From: Flavobacterium sp. WV_118_3
GTDB lineage: Bacteria; Bacteroidota; Bacteroidia; Flavobacteriales; Flavobacteriaceae
Length of the DNA: 64,000 nucleotides
Direction of reading: 5' to 3'
Assembly: GCF_039778605.1 (NCBI RefSeq)
Contig: NZ_CP156060.1
Location: forward strand, 1,178,001 to 1,242,000
Shown here: positions 27,291 to 35,138 of the stretch, piece by piece
Layout of the letters: each line of letters begins with the position of its first letter
How positions within the stretch are numbered: the first letter of the stretch is position 1
Made by a program: the position numbers and the translations under genes
Notes under the pieces: generated by a model
Database searches by the model: none
What the model saw: only the letters and a program-made list of their open reading frames with translations
Told to the model about the DNA's origin: nothing

Positions 27291-27320
27291 AAGAGAAACT
27301 GGTTTTCTCTTTTTTTTTTT
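27291..27320 (+). terminator. Rho-independent terminator
   Basis: AAGAGAAA-CTGG-TTTCTCTT followed by a run of about ten T, 37 nt after the stop at 27254. Confidence 0.85.
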
Positions 27321-27346
27321 GGACAAAGGCTAACGATGGTTCTAAA

Positions 27347-27373
27347 CGCGACATAGTAGATTTGTAATCCGTA
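27347..27373. repeat. CGCGGATT/AATCCG intergenic repeat, degenerate copy A
   Basis: CGCGACATAGTAGATTTGTAATCCGTA resembles copies C and D in its right half (GATTTGTAATCCGT) with a degraded left arm. It lies in the 276-bp spacer between 27254 and 27531, which otherwise shows only the terminator. Confidence 0.5.
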
Positions 27374-27530
27374 ATGATAAAATATGTTGTTACAGAACAC
27401 TATTGTAATCAGATAATCGTGATAATTTTTCACTTGGCGCGTATTTGAAAAATAAATAAAGATTCGGTTAAAAAATATCAAAATTATTATTTTAAATTTC
27501 GCATCACTGAGAGAAAATAGAGTAACAATC

Positions 27531-28127
27531 ATGAATTATACAGTAGAAGATGTAAAAAACTTTATTTTAAAATTTACCGAATTGGAATATCAGTTTGGGT
27601 TGGGGCAATTTGATAGCACAATAACAAATAAAGATTGGAAAACGTTAGTAGAAAAACTGGAGAACTGCTATAATGAGGCATATGGATATAATGCGATTAC
27701 TACTACCTATAGAGATGAATCTTTAATGACCAAAGAATTATACGATAATAATAAAAAGAATCTTAAAAAAAGAAGTTTATTTTTAATCAGAAAATATCAA
27801 AACCCTGAATTCGGCAAAGGAATATACGATACGGATTCTAATGTCGTCTTTTCTTGTTTTGTGGGTTCTGATGTTGAAATGGGAGCAGAAGTATATCCCA
27901 CTAATGTAAGCGTAGGAATTGTTAATGGTGACTTAAAAATTATATCCTCAAGAGAGCTTGACTTTGAAAAAAGAAGAAATGAAGAAGTTATCGAATGGGG
28001 TTATAATCAACGATCGAATGTCTATATAGACGACATCACGATAAAAAAAGAGGGTGAATTAGTCGAAACATTACGAGTTTTTGAACCGGAACATCCTACC
28101 TGGTTAGCAGATTACAACAAAGGATAA
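27531..28127 (+). CDS. Unknown protein, paralogue 1 of a tandem pair
   Basis: 198 residues, no signal peptide. The N-terminus TVEDVKNFILKFTELEYQFG, the middle SLFLIRKYQNPEFGKGIYDT and the C-terminus PTWLADYNKG all have counterparts in the next gene. The family is not recognised. The size, single-domain look and tandem duplication resemble polymorphic-toxin immunity proteins, which is inference from context. Confidence 0.7.
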   Translation: MNYTVEDVKNFILKFTELEYQFGLGQFDSTITNKDWKTLVEKLENCYNEAYGYNAITTTYRDESLMTKELYDNNKKNLKKRSLFLIRKYQNPEFGKGIYDTDSNVVFSCFVGSDVEMGAEVYPTNVSVGIVNGDLKIISSRELDFEKRRNEEVIEWGYNQRSNVYIDDITIKKEGELVETLRVFEPEHPTWLADYNKG

Positions 28128-28167
28128 TCGTTTTGATTTTGAGAATCACCGAGGTTAGAGATAAAAT

Positions 28168-28761
28168 ATGACAAAAAATAATACCTACATGGAAGATATT
28201 AAAAATTTTATTGAATCTTTTATTAAGGATGAATATGCTTGCAATAAAGCAAATTATGATTTTTCTATTTCTGATGAGGAATATGAAAATATGAGATTAA
28301 AATTGGAAGATCATTTTCATACCGTGAATATTGATGAATATTGGAGGGCTTTGGAGGAAGAAGATGTGCTCGAGCTTACTATTGAAATGAAGGATTTATA
28401 TTTTCAAAATGTAGTAAGAGCAATACCGCGTACTTTATTTCAAATTAAGCAATACAAAAATCCAAAAGTAGGAGAAGGATTAGAAAGATGGCTGGTTAAT
28501 GATGAACTTTTTGCATGCTATACGAGTTATACAGAAAATAATGATTTACCTCTTGATTATGCTACAGTGTTTTATGTAGCACAAACAAATGAAGGTTTGA
28601 AAATTATCTATAAAATACGCTATGAAAGTGATGTCCCTGAATGGCGTCACTCACACGATTTAAAAATAAATCAGGTAAAAAATCCGGGCAATCTCATAGC
28701 TGTTGAAAAATATCAGGCTCCGGAGGAAACGAATAGTTTAGCGGATTATAATGCCGAATAG
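28168..28761 (+). CDS. Unknown protein, paralogue 2 of a tandem pair
   Basis: 197 residues. It aligns along its length with the preceding protein: MEDIKNFIESFIKDEYACNK, TLFQIKQYKNPKVGEGLERW and the ending SLADYNAE. Identity looks low to moderate by eye, so the duplication is not recent. A second ATG seven codons in is possible. There is no signal peptide. Confidence 0.7.
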   Translation: MTKNNTYMEDIKNFIESFIKDEYACNKANYDFSISDEEYENMRLKLEDHFHTVNIDEYWRALEEEDVLELTIEMKDLYFQNVVRAIPRTLFQIKQYKNPKVGEGLERWLVNDELFACYTSYTENNDLPLDYATVFYVAQTNEGLKIIYKIRYESDVPEWRHSHDLKINQVKNPGNLIAVEKYQAPEETNSLADYNAE

Positions 28762-28779
28762 AATCCGCGACATCACGAC
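28761..28779. repeat. Intergenic repeat, half copy B
   Basis: GAATCCGCGACATCACGAC begins at the last base of the preceding stop codon. It is the reverse complement of the left arm of the element at 33806 (TGTCGCGGATT). Confidence 0.45.
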
Positions 28780-28831
28780 AATAAATTAAAAGACAAATTC
28801 ATAAGAAATCGAAAACCAAAAGTGGTATAAA

Positions 28832-29416
28832 ATGATACATCAACGTTTTAGTAACGTATTAGGAGAACCTAAAACAATTGACAAAATAGACATCGCCTTA
28901 TTAAAAGAAAAATTTGAACAGCAATTAAGCCACTTTGAAGACAGTGAAGTTCTTTTAGACTATTTGGAACACTATGGGGAAGCTGTTTTTCAAGAAGGTT
29001 TTTTTGCTTTTATAAATCCTATGGATTATGAAATCCCATTAAAGAAATTTCCAAAATTAAAAGCGCAGTCGATTATGCCATTTGCCAAAACGGCTATGGG
29101 AAACTTTTATTTAATTGGCGAAGTAGACGACGAAGTTTGTCTGGCGTTCTATAATATTCATACAGAAGAGTATAAATATGTTGATTATGAGTTCACTTTA
29201 TTTTTTACAACATTAGCAGGAAATAAATACCATAGTGAGACAGAGGCATATGGATTGATAGAAATTCCAGCATTAGAAAAATACGGACCAGTAGCAATAG
29301 ACGAGTGCTTGACATTTGTTCCCGCCTTAGTTTTTGGTGGAGATGAAGATATTAGAAGCATCCAAAAAGTAAAATTAAAAGCGAATTTAGAACTACTGGC
29401 AAACGCTTTTAGTTAA
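28832..29416 (+). CDS. Tdi1-like (GAD-like/DUF1851) immunity protein
   Basis: 194 residues. The N-terminal half has GAD-like features, with LLDYLEHYGEAVFQEGFFAF and a following hydrophobic beta region. The C-terminus CLTFVPALVFGGDEDIRSIQ followed by KVKLKANLELLANAF matches the end of DUF1851 (T6SS Tdi1 C-terminal) proteins. Tdi1 protects against a type VI secreted DNase toxin in Agrobacterium. No cognate toxin or T6SS gene is in this window. The family call is fairly firm; the partner is unknown. Confidence 0.75.
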   Translation: MIHQRFSNVLGEPKTIDKIDIALLKEKFEQQLSHFEDSEVLLDYLEHYGEAVFQEGFFAFINPMDYEIPLKKFPKLKAQSIMPFAKTAMGNFYLIGEVDDEVCLAFYNIHTEEYKYVDYEFTLFFTTLAGNKYHSETEAYGLIEIPALEKYGPVAIDECLTFVPALVFGGDEDIRSIQKVKLKANLELLANAFS

Positions 29417-29513
29417 GCCATTCCTATCCTTTTTTAAAACGGAATTTCTATTTTAAAAGTTTCGTTTCAGGTTTTAAAAACAATATTATCAAACCCATAA
29501 AAACACGAATTTA

Positions 29514-31172
29514 ATGAACACGGTTTCCAATCAAAATATAGCTATTTATTCCATTTCAAACCTTTATCCGTTGTTTGAATATATGCACCATGAAATTGGT
29601 CTTTCTTCCGATCTATTTAAAGAACAGAATGAAATAGCGCGTACGATCTGGCTGACAATACGAATCGACGGGGAAATTAAAAACGGAGGTATCGAACAGC
29701 TTTTCTCCAATCTGGGTGAAGGGTTTAATGCGGATTATCTGATTGAAGCATTACAAAATATCAAAAGTGAAAAAGGTCTGGAAATTGTACAAAAGTTCAT
29801 TGATTTTATTCACCAGACAGACAAGCACAAAACCTCCTTTTATGGCGATTATGCTTATGTGAGTGGTTTTGATAAAACGCTAAAAAAGTTGCACAACGCG
29901 TTGAGCGACGAATATTATACCTTGGATCCAAGTGTGGAAGCCTTGATTGTGCAATATGCGGAGGAAAACTGGAATGATGCGGCTTTTCAGGAGGCTATAA
30001 AAAATGTTGTTTTTAAATCCAATGAAAAAGACGAATCCGCATTAATTGGCGATTTGAATGCTGCGATCGAAAGCGGAAATGTAACAACGATTAAGAAAAT
30101 TTTAAAGAAGCTAACCACGGTCAATCAGGCTTGCAAATACGGATTTGTACCCTTACTTGAATTGACGCAATTATCCAATAACGATAAAAAGATAGCAATT
30201 TGTCAGTTGCTTATTGATCATGGAGCCGATCTTACGTTTAGAGATCAATACGGGAATTCGGTATTACATAAAGCGGTTGAAAAGGATAACAGCATTCCGT
30301 TTATTACGTTTTTGCTCGATCAGGGAATGGATATCGAAATCAAAGATGATTTTGACGATACACCGATTTACGGTACCGATACCAATCCCGAAAATTGCAG
30401 TCTGTTAATCAGTCGTGGTGCCAATGTGAATGGAAAAAACAAAATGGGTAACTCACCGCTGACCAGAATGTTGGTTCGTTATTGCAGTTGGAATGGTAAT
30501 GAGTATGGAAAAGGCTATCAGCCAAAGATCAAGAAAGTTATCGACCTGTTGTTGACTGCCGGAGCTACTTTTGATACCGAAATTTTAAACATGGAAACTA
30601 CGGAACTTGCCAAGTTTGCGGAAGATCCAAAAATGTTAAAACACCTGCTAAAACAGAAAGCGGTTAAAAATGCGCCTGAGTTTAATCCCAACTACCAAAA
30701 ATGGTCGGCTGTTTTCGAAGCCAGTTTAAAGGGAAATCTGGAATGTTTAAAATTATTGTTTGAAAAAGGAGCATTTTTTAACCAAACATTGGACGTACCG
30801 CATTACGAAACCAAAACCTTTAGCGGTGGAACGCCGTTAAATGTAGCGTTGAATGATGAAACACGTACCTTTTTGACGGATCATAACGTCGCACTGGGAA
30901 ATAGAAGCAACTATTCTTTGTTTCTCGAAACAAGAGGGAATGACGAAGTGGCGGTTGTTGATTTGATTCAGCAGATAAAAAATATAGACAAGGAAGCAGC
31001 AGTAAGATTCTTTCACACCGTTAAAAAGGAAATGGATGAAAGCTACGAAAGAATAGATGGGGAGTTTATTTTTTACAAACCGTTGTTTTTGATTAGTGCC
31101 GAGAGTGAAGAAGACATCAAAGCGATTGAAGTACAATTCAAGAAATTCGATTGCGAAATGACCATTATTTAA
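29514..31172 (+). CDS. DMP19-like domain fused to ankyrin repeats
   Basis: 552 residues. Residues ~20-165 look like a DUF4375/DMP19 domain (ARTIWLTIRIDGEIKNGGIE followed by QLFSNLGEGFNADYLIEAL). Residues ~180-470 are ankyrin repeats, with clear units DQYGNSVLHKAVEKDNSIPF and ISRGANVNGKNKMGNSPLTR. A C-terminal segment of ~80 residues (from DEVAVVDLIQQIKN) is of unknown type. DMP19 of Neisseria is a DNA mimic, but this fusion's role cannot be inferred directly. There is no signal peptide. Confidence 0.75.
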   Translation: MNTVSNQNIAIYSISNLYPLFEYMHHEIGLSSDLFKEQNEIARTIWLTIRIDGEIKNGGIEQLFSNLGEGFNADYLIEALQNIKSEKGLEIVQKFIDFIHQTDKHKTSFYGDYAYVSGFDKTLKKLHNALSDEYYTLDPSVEALIVQYAEENWNDAAFQEAIKNVVFKSNEKDESALIGDLNAAIESGNVTTIKKILKKLTTVNQACKYGFVPLLELTQLSNNDKKIAICQLLIDHGADLTFRDQYGNSVLHKAVEKDNSIPFITFLLDQGMDIEIKDDFDDTPIYGTDTNPENCSLLISRGANVNGKNKMGNSPLTRMLVRYCSWNGNEYGKGYQPKIKKVIDLLLTAGATFDTEILNMETTELAKFAEDPKMLKHLLKQKAVKNAPEFNPNYQKWSAVFEASLKGNLECLKLLFEKGAFFNQTLDVPHYETKTFSGGTPLNVALNDETRTFLTDHNVALGNRSNYSLFLETRGNDEVAVVDLIQQIKNIDKEAAVRFFHTVKKEMDESYERIDGEFIFYKPLFLISAESEEDIKAIEVQFKKFDCEMTII

Positions 31173-31195
31173 ATAAAAAACTACAAATAAACCAT

Positions 31196-31876
31196 ATGGA
31201 ATTTAAAATAACCGAACAGTTTCAAAATTTAGAAACAATAACGAAATCCGATTTTTTAGAAGATGTAAAAGTAGATGCTAAAATCTTTATTCCGGACGAT
31301 GAAACGGTTGCCTTTAGGATTAAGAAGTTTACCAAGCTGGGCTACGAAAACGTATCGGAGCGATTGGTTGATGTTTTAAATATTGACAAAATTCATTTTC
31401 ATGCGTGGTTTGAAGTGGATGGTTTTGCTTCTCAGTTGGAATTTCATATGGAAAATCTTTATTCCGGTTTATCGCTATTGGATTATGATGCCAAACTTTG
31501 GTTTAAAGGGCAAACACCGGAAGAAATAGCCCTGTGGAAGACATTCCGTATTTTCGACGCACGTCCGGAGATTGGCGATGGCAAATTGGCCGTTTATAGT
31601 ATTCAAAAGGGTATCGCACCGCCAAATGAACCGATCATTTATTATATCAATAGAGCGTTGGCGTATAAAACCAATCTGACCTTTAACGGCTATTATGAAG
31701 CGGTTTTGGATTTGTTGGGGATAGCCGATTGGCAGTATCTTTTTACCGAAGTGTCCGCAGACGATTTAAAAGCAGACGGTATCTATCAAAAACTGAAACA
31801 AGCATTAGAAGCCTTACAAAAAGCATTTCCGGATAAAGACTATAGCCGCTATTTTAAGCATTTAGAAGAACGATAA
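31196..31876 (+). CDS. Hypothetical protein
   Basis: 226 residues from the ATG at 31196. A start at 31151 would overlap the previous gene by 22 nt and adds 15 unconserved residues. The protein is acidic and soluble (LFIPDDETVAFRIKKF-like beta segments, then LKQALEALQKAFPDKDYSRY near the end). The family is not recognised. It lies 23 nt after the DMP19-ankyrin gene and 12 nt before an ankyrin gene, so the three are probably one unit. Confidence 0.68.
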   Translation: MEFKITEQFQNLETITKSDFLEDVKVDAKIFIPDDETVAFRIKKFTKLGYENVSERLVDVLNIDKIHFHAWFEVDGFASQLEFHMENLYSGLSLLDYDAKLWFKGQTPEEIALWKTFRIFDARPEIGDGKLAVYSIQKGIAPPNEPIIYYINRALAYKTNLTFNGYYEAVLDLLGIADWQYLFTEVSADDLKADGIYQKLKQALEALQKAFPDKDYSRYFKHLEER

Positions 31877-31888
31877 AAACAGAAAGAT

Positions 31889-32368
31889 ATGATTTTTAGC
31901 ATTATAATAAAAAATCAATTGAATGAATTGATTGATGTTTTAAAAAATGAAAATATTGATTTAAATCAGAGGAACGAATTTGGCAATACACCACTTCATG
32001 TTGCATGTAACAGTATTTATGCGATCAATAAAGAAATTGTTGAAGTACTTTTAAAGCATCCGTTAGACATTAATGCAAGAGGGATAGATGACTGTACTCC
32101 ATTATATTATGCAATTGGGAAAGGTGACAATGAAGTAGTTCAAATTTTAATTGATAATGGAGCCGATGTAAATATTCCAGACAGTTATGGCAATACACCA
32201 TTAATGACTGCAGCGGATATGTTTGATGATGACGCTACCATAATCCAATTATTGCTAGAAAATGGAGCCGATCCGCATCAAAAAAACAATTATGGGGTTT
32301 CCGTTTATAAACTATTAGAAATGCCGGGAAACGCATCCATTAGAAATTTATTTCCACCAGAAAATTAA
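31889..32368 (+). CDS. Ankyrin-repeat protein
   Basis: 159 residues made of about four ankyrin repeats: NEFGNTPLHVACNSIYAINK, IDDCTPLYYAIGKGDNEVVQ, DSYGNTPLMTAADMFDDDAT and a final partial unit with ENGADPHQKNNYG. No signal peptide, so probably cytoplasmic. Ankyrin proteins are frequent as immunity or partner proteins in toxin islands; this role is inferred from neighbours only. Confidence 0.85.
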   Translation: MIFSIIIKNQLNELIDVLKNENIDLNQRNEFGNTPLHVACNSIYAINKEIVEVLLKHPLDINARGIDDCTPLYYAIGKGDNEVVQILIDNGADVNIPDSYGNTPLMTAADMFDDDATIIQLLLENGADPHQKNNYGVSVYKLLEMPGNASIRNLFPPEN

Positions 32369-32378
32369 ACCTATCGAT

Positions 32379-32402
32379 ATCGCGGATTTGTAATCCGTGA
32401 CC
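32379..32402. repeat. CGCGGATT/AATCCG intergenic repeat, copy C
   Basis: ATCGCGGATTTGTAATCCGTGACC is an imperfect palindrome (CGGATT/AATCCG with a 3-nt loop). The loop is much shorter than in copy D. Confidence 0.6.
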
Positions 32403-32469
32403 TTAAAAAGCCTCAGGGGTATAAGCGATACCAGGCAAACGATCTACAATTAAAAACAAAACGCAGCTA

Positions 32470-33021
32470 ATGAAAAGAATACTAACTTTTTTACCCATTC
32501 TTTTACTACTATCTTGTACAACGCATACAACCCTAATTGAAAACGGAAAAGAAGCAAAAGGCCATTTAAAAAAGGGACTAAAAAATGGAACATGGACGTT
32601 TTATAAAGCGGGAAAAGTAGATGCCGTTGGTACGTTTTTAGAGGATACGAAAAATGGCGATTGGAGCTATTTCTACGACAATGGGAAGTTGCATCAAAAA
32701 GGGGAATTCCGAAACGGCAAACAAAATGGCATTTGGAAGTACTATTTTGACAGCGGGGAATTTATGGGAATGGGTGAGCTGCTAAATGGCAAACAAATCG
32801 GAGTATGGAAATGGTACCATAAAAATGGAAATGTATATACCGAACGTTTGTATGTCGATGGTAAGCTTATGGAAATAAAATCGTGTTTTGATCGCGATAA
32901 AAATGTACTGGATTGCGGAACGATACATAACGGAAATGGGACAATGTTTTTCCATGATCTGGAAAAGGAATCCGATACGATTCAAAAGTTTCAATATGAA
33001 AATGGTGTTGTAAAAAACTAG
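32470..33021 (+). CDS. MORN-repeat (YwqK-type) lipoprotein
   Basis: 183 residues. The signal peptide ends in a lipobox LLLLSC with Cys16. About five MORN_2-type units follow, such as KNGTWTFYKAGKVDAVGTF, KNGDWSYFYDNGKLHQKGEF and QNGIWKYYFDSGEFMGMGEL. Databases label such proteins YwqK-family antitoxins, but the evidence for a toxin-antitoxin role is thin. A lipoprotein location would fit a surface or periplasmic role instead. Confidence 0.82.
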   Translation: MKRILTFLPILLLLSCTTHTTLIENGKEAKGHLKKGLKNGTWTFYKAGKVDAVGTFLEDTKNGDWSYFYDNGKLHQKGEFRNGKQNGIWKYYFDSGEFMGMGELLNGKQIGVWKWYHKNGNVYTERLYVDGKLMEIKSCFDRDKNVLDCGTIHNGNGTMFFHDLEKESDTIQKFQYENGVVKN

Positions 33022-33084
33022 CGATCAAAGGTTTTATAAAATGGCACGTAAATTGTAAATTTTGCACTTGTCTTTTGTAAGGAT

Positions 33085-33130
33085 GTTGTCTGAAAACGTC
33101 TTTACTATCGCAATCGCAATCAACTAAATC
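33085..33130 (+). repeat. Upstream element shared with 26217-26265, copy 2
   Basis: GTTGTCTGAAAACGTCTTTA then GCAATCGCAATCAAC, 11 nt before the ATG at 33141. It is similar in order and spacing to the sequence before the gene at 26270, although the two proteins are unrelated. Confidence 0.45.
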
Positions 33131-33140
33131 AAAATCCGAA

Positions 33141-33800
33141 ATGAAAAAGGTTTACTTTATAGTGCTGTTTGTTTTCTTGTTGAATGATGCATTCAGTCAA
33201 AACAATGCGGAGTTTTCTACGGAAGAATTACGTTTCCAAAATGTGGAAACATTAGGGAAATCCATACCCGTAAATGAAATCAACAATTATAAAATAATTG
33301 ATACCATAACAAAACCCGAAGCGTATTTAATACGAAATTTTGATAACAAAAAAGGGACACTATCGGTTGCGATTAAAAATAACGAAGTGTTCAACGTCTA
33401 TGAACTATTTTCAAATGGTTATGTTATGGATACTTTAAATGTAAAGCAGAGAAGTAAGACGTATGGGATGATGACCGAACCATCTCTGGAAATTATTGAA
33501 GTCAAAAGAGGTAAACTCGACAAATTTAAAAGTGAGGAATTAATTGTAAAGTTTTCCTATACAAGAGTGGGTTGTCCCGACTGTAATCAAACGCAGGCGA
33601 CGATAATAAATGGTTATATACTATTTGATTTTGATAAGCTTCAGCTTTTAAAGCTAATCAATTTAGATAGGACAGCTTTAGCACAAAATTTAATCAATTT
33701 AGAGCACTTAGAGGGATTTAAAGTTGAATTTATGGAAGGCTATGTAAAAATGAAAAAAAGGAAATATTACTATAAAGACAACAAATTAATTGCCGACTAG
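33141..33800 (+). CDS. Exported hypothetical protein with a CPDC motif
   Basis: 219 residues with a signal peptide (residues 1-20, ending DAFSQ). The body is beta-rich. A CPDC pair (VGCPDCNQTQATIINGYI) lies near residue 152 and could bind metal or form a disulfide; no thioredoxin fold is evident. The family is not recognised. It is the last gene of the accessory run before the cold-shock genes. Confidence 0.7.
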   Translation: MKKVYFIVLFVFLLNDAFSQNNAEFSTEELRFQNVETLGKSIPVNEINNYKIIDTITKPEAYLIRNFDNKKGTLSVAIKNNEVFNVYELFSNGYVMDTLNVKQRSKTYGMMTEPSLEIIEVKRGKLDKFKSEELIVKFSYTRVGCPDCNQTQATIINGYILFDFDKLQLLKLINLDRTALAQNLINLEHLEGFKVEFMEGYVKMKKRKYYYKDNKLIAD

Positions 33801-33805
33801 TACCA

Positions 33806-33859
33806 ATGTCGCGGATTTACTTCGTCTGTTCGGCTAAAGCCTCGGGTGTAATCCGTGAC
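33806..33859. repeat. CGCGGATT/AATCCG intergenic repeat, longest copy D
   Basis: The left arm TGTCGCGGATTT (33807-33818) and right arm GTAATCCGTGAC (33848-33859) enclose a 29-nt loop. The loop holds its own small stem GGCTAAAGCC. This appears to be the fullest version of the element seen at 27347, 28761 and 32379. Confidence 0.6.
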
Positions 33860-33909
33860 AAAAACTAGGTAGTGTCAAGGGAAACACGTTTTACACGACT
33901 TACTATAAA

Positions 33910-33950
33910 AAAAGAAGGCGTGTATAAAATTGATACACACCTTCTTAAAA
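33910..33950 (-). terminator. Terminator after the cold-shock genes
   Basis: AAGAAGG-C-GTGTAT / ATACAC-A-CCTTCTT forms a 13-bp stem with one mismatch and a 7-nt loop. A/T runs lie on both sides. It lies 15 nt past the csp stop on the minus strand. Confidence 0.8.
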
Positions 33951-33964
33951 TAATGAACAGGCAT

Positions 33965-34156
33965 TTATTTTTTTCTAACGTTTACTGCGGTAAGTCCTTT
34001 CTTCCCTTTTTCTACGTCAAATACTACTTTATCATTTTCTCTGATGGTATCTATTAATCCAGTACTGTGGACAAAGATATCTGTATTGTTATTTTCTTGA
34101 AAAATAAATCCGAACCCTTTCGATTCATTAAAAAATTTTACGGTGCCTTCTTGCAT
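33965..34156 (-). CDS. Cold-shock protein (CspA family)
   Basis: 63 residues, a single cold-shock domain: EGTVKFFNESKGFGFIFQE with RNP1 KGFGFI, and RNP2 DIFVHSTGL. CSPs bind single-stranded RNA/DNA and melt mRNA structure. The gene follows another cold-shock-domain gene by 31 nt and is likely cotranscribed from the promoter at 35027-35055. Confidence 0.92.
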   Translation of the reverse strand: MQEGTVKFFNESKGFGFIFQENNNTDIFVHSTGLIDTIRENDKVVFDVEKGKKGLTAVNVRKK

Positions 34157-34187
34157 CTCTTGTTGATTTAATTGTTATTATATTAGA

Positions 34188-34619
34188 TTACTTTTTTTTT
34201 ATTTCTGTGGCCTGATAGCCTTTTGGTGTTCTTTCTTTTTGATACGTAACCAAATCGTGTTTTTTAACCGGTTCGCTCAATTGTCCATAATGAAAAAAGA
34301 TGTTTTCAGTACTGTTATCTTCGGTGATAAAACCATAGCCTTTTTCGCTCATATACGTTACCACACCCGAAAAGTCGGTTTCGTTCATTTCTGCCCGGGC
34401 TTTTTTAGCCTGTTCTGCTTTTGCCGAATCTTCTTCTCTGTTCTGAAGATGAGGTGGCAATGAAGTGAAATTTCCATTGATGTCGATATAAATGATCATG
34501 TCATCAAGGTCTTTTCCTTTATTGTTGTTTGTTTTACGCTCTTCTCTTCGAGATAGTTTGTCTTGTTGTTTTTTCTCTTTCTTTTTGTTGTTCTCTTTTT
34601 TTGAAAACGAATCTGCCAT
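34188..34619 (-). CDS. Cold-shock-domain protein with basic N-terminal extension
   Basis: 143 residues. Residues 1-~40 are Lys/Arg/Asn-rich (FSKKENNKKKEKKQQDKLSR) and probably disordered. Residues ~80-143 are a cold-shock domain with RNP1-like KGYGFITED and RNP2-like NIFFHYGQL. The basic tail could add non-specific RNA binding. It is the first gene of the cold-shock pair and lies behind a long untranslated leader. Confidence 0.88.
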   Translation of the reverse strand: MADSFSKKENNKKKEKKQQDKLSRREERKTNNNKGKDLDDMIIYIDINGNFTSLPPHLQNREEDSAKAEQAKKARAEMNETDFSGVVTYMSEKGYGFITEDNSTENIFFHYGQLSEPVKKHDLVTYQKERTPKGYQATEIKKK

Positions 34620-35020
34620 ATGTATTAGGTTCTTTTAAATTAAATGGGATGGAATAACTTTTTTTTAGGGATGTATTACCATAATCCCGGAGCCAATTAA
34701 TTTCTGAATATTTTTTTCAATTCTTTTTTCCCTTTCCATCACCAAATGAAAGCACACGACGGTCGGGTATTCATTTCTTTAAAAGAAACATGCTTGGCAT
34801 ATCTGGAAAATTACTTGTAACGGAAGCTATTTTTTAAAAGTAGCGAAATACGTTAAACAATTGTTCTTCTGATGTTTTAAAAAATCAGATTACCAATAAA
34901 AATATTTTATAAATTAATTCAGATTAAAAAGGTACCTAAAAAAGCAAAAACTGAGAGAGAGAAAAGGTGTTTTTTTAAACTATTTCAGAGAAGGCAACAG
35001 AAAACCTGTTATGTAATTGA
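34620..35020 (-). promoter_or_regulatory. Long 5' leader of the cold-shock operon
   Basis: About 400 nt lie between the inferred transcription start (near 35020) and the ATG at 34619. They contain no supported gene. Long structured 5' leaders are known for cspA-type mRNAs, where they act in cold-dependent translation. The structure was not computed here. Confidence 0.5.
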
Positions 35021-35026
35021 CTGCTG

Positions 35027-35055
35027 CAAATTTAGTTAAAAAAAATGATACGCAA
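35027..35055 (-). promoter_or_regulatory. Cold-shock operon promoter
   Basis: On the minus strand TTG (35053-35055), 18 nt, then TAAATTTG (exact TAnnTTTG, 35027-35034). It is placed between the terminator of the giant-gene operon and the cold-shock leader. Confidence 0.65.
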
Positions 35056-35080
35056 TAAAATATATTTTTTTATTTAAAAC

Positions 35081-35118
35081 AAAAAAGCCTGTTCCGATCT
35101 ATAAAATCAGAACAGGCT
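35081..35118 (-). terminator. Terminator of the giant-gene operon
   Basis: On the minus strand AGCCTGTTC pairs with GAACAGGCT across a 15-nt loop and is followed by T6. It lies 21 nt after the stop of the 2852-residue gene. Confidence 0.88.
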
Positions 35119-35138
35119 GGGTGAGGTTGTTGGTGCTA

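Noticed and set aside
31151..31195. Earlier start for the hypothetical gene at 31196
   Set aside because: It overlaps the end of the preceding gene by 22 nt, whereas the later ATG leaves a normal gap.
17775..34000. tRNA-Arg as an integration site for the accessory region
   Set aside because: No duplicated tRNA 3' end (att site), integrase or recombinase could be found downstream within the window.
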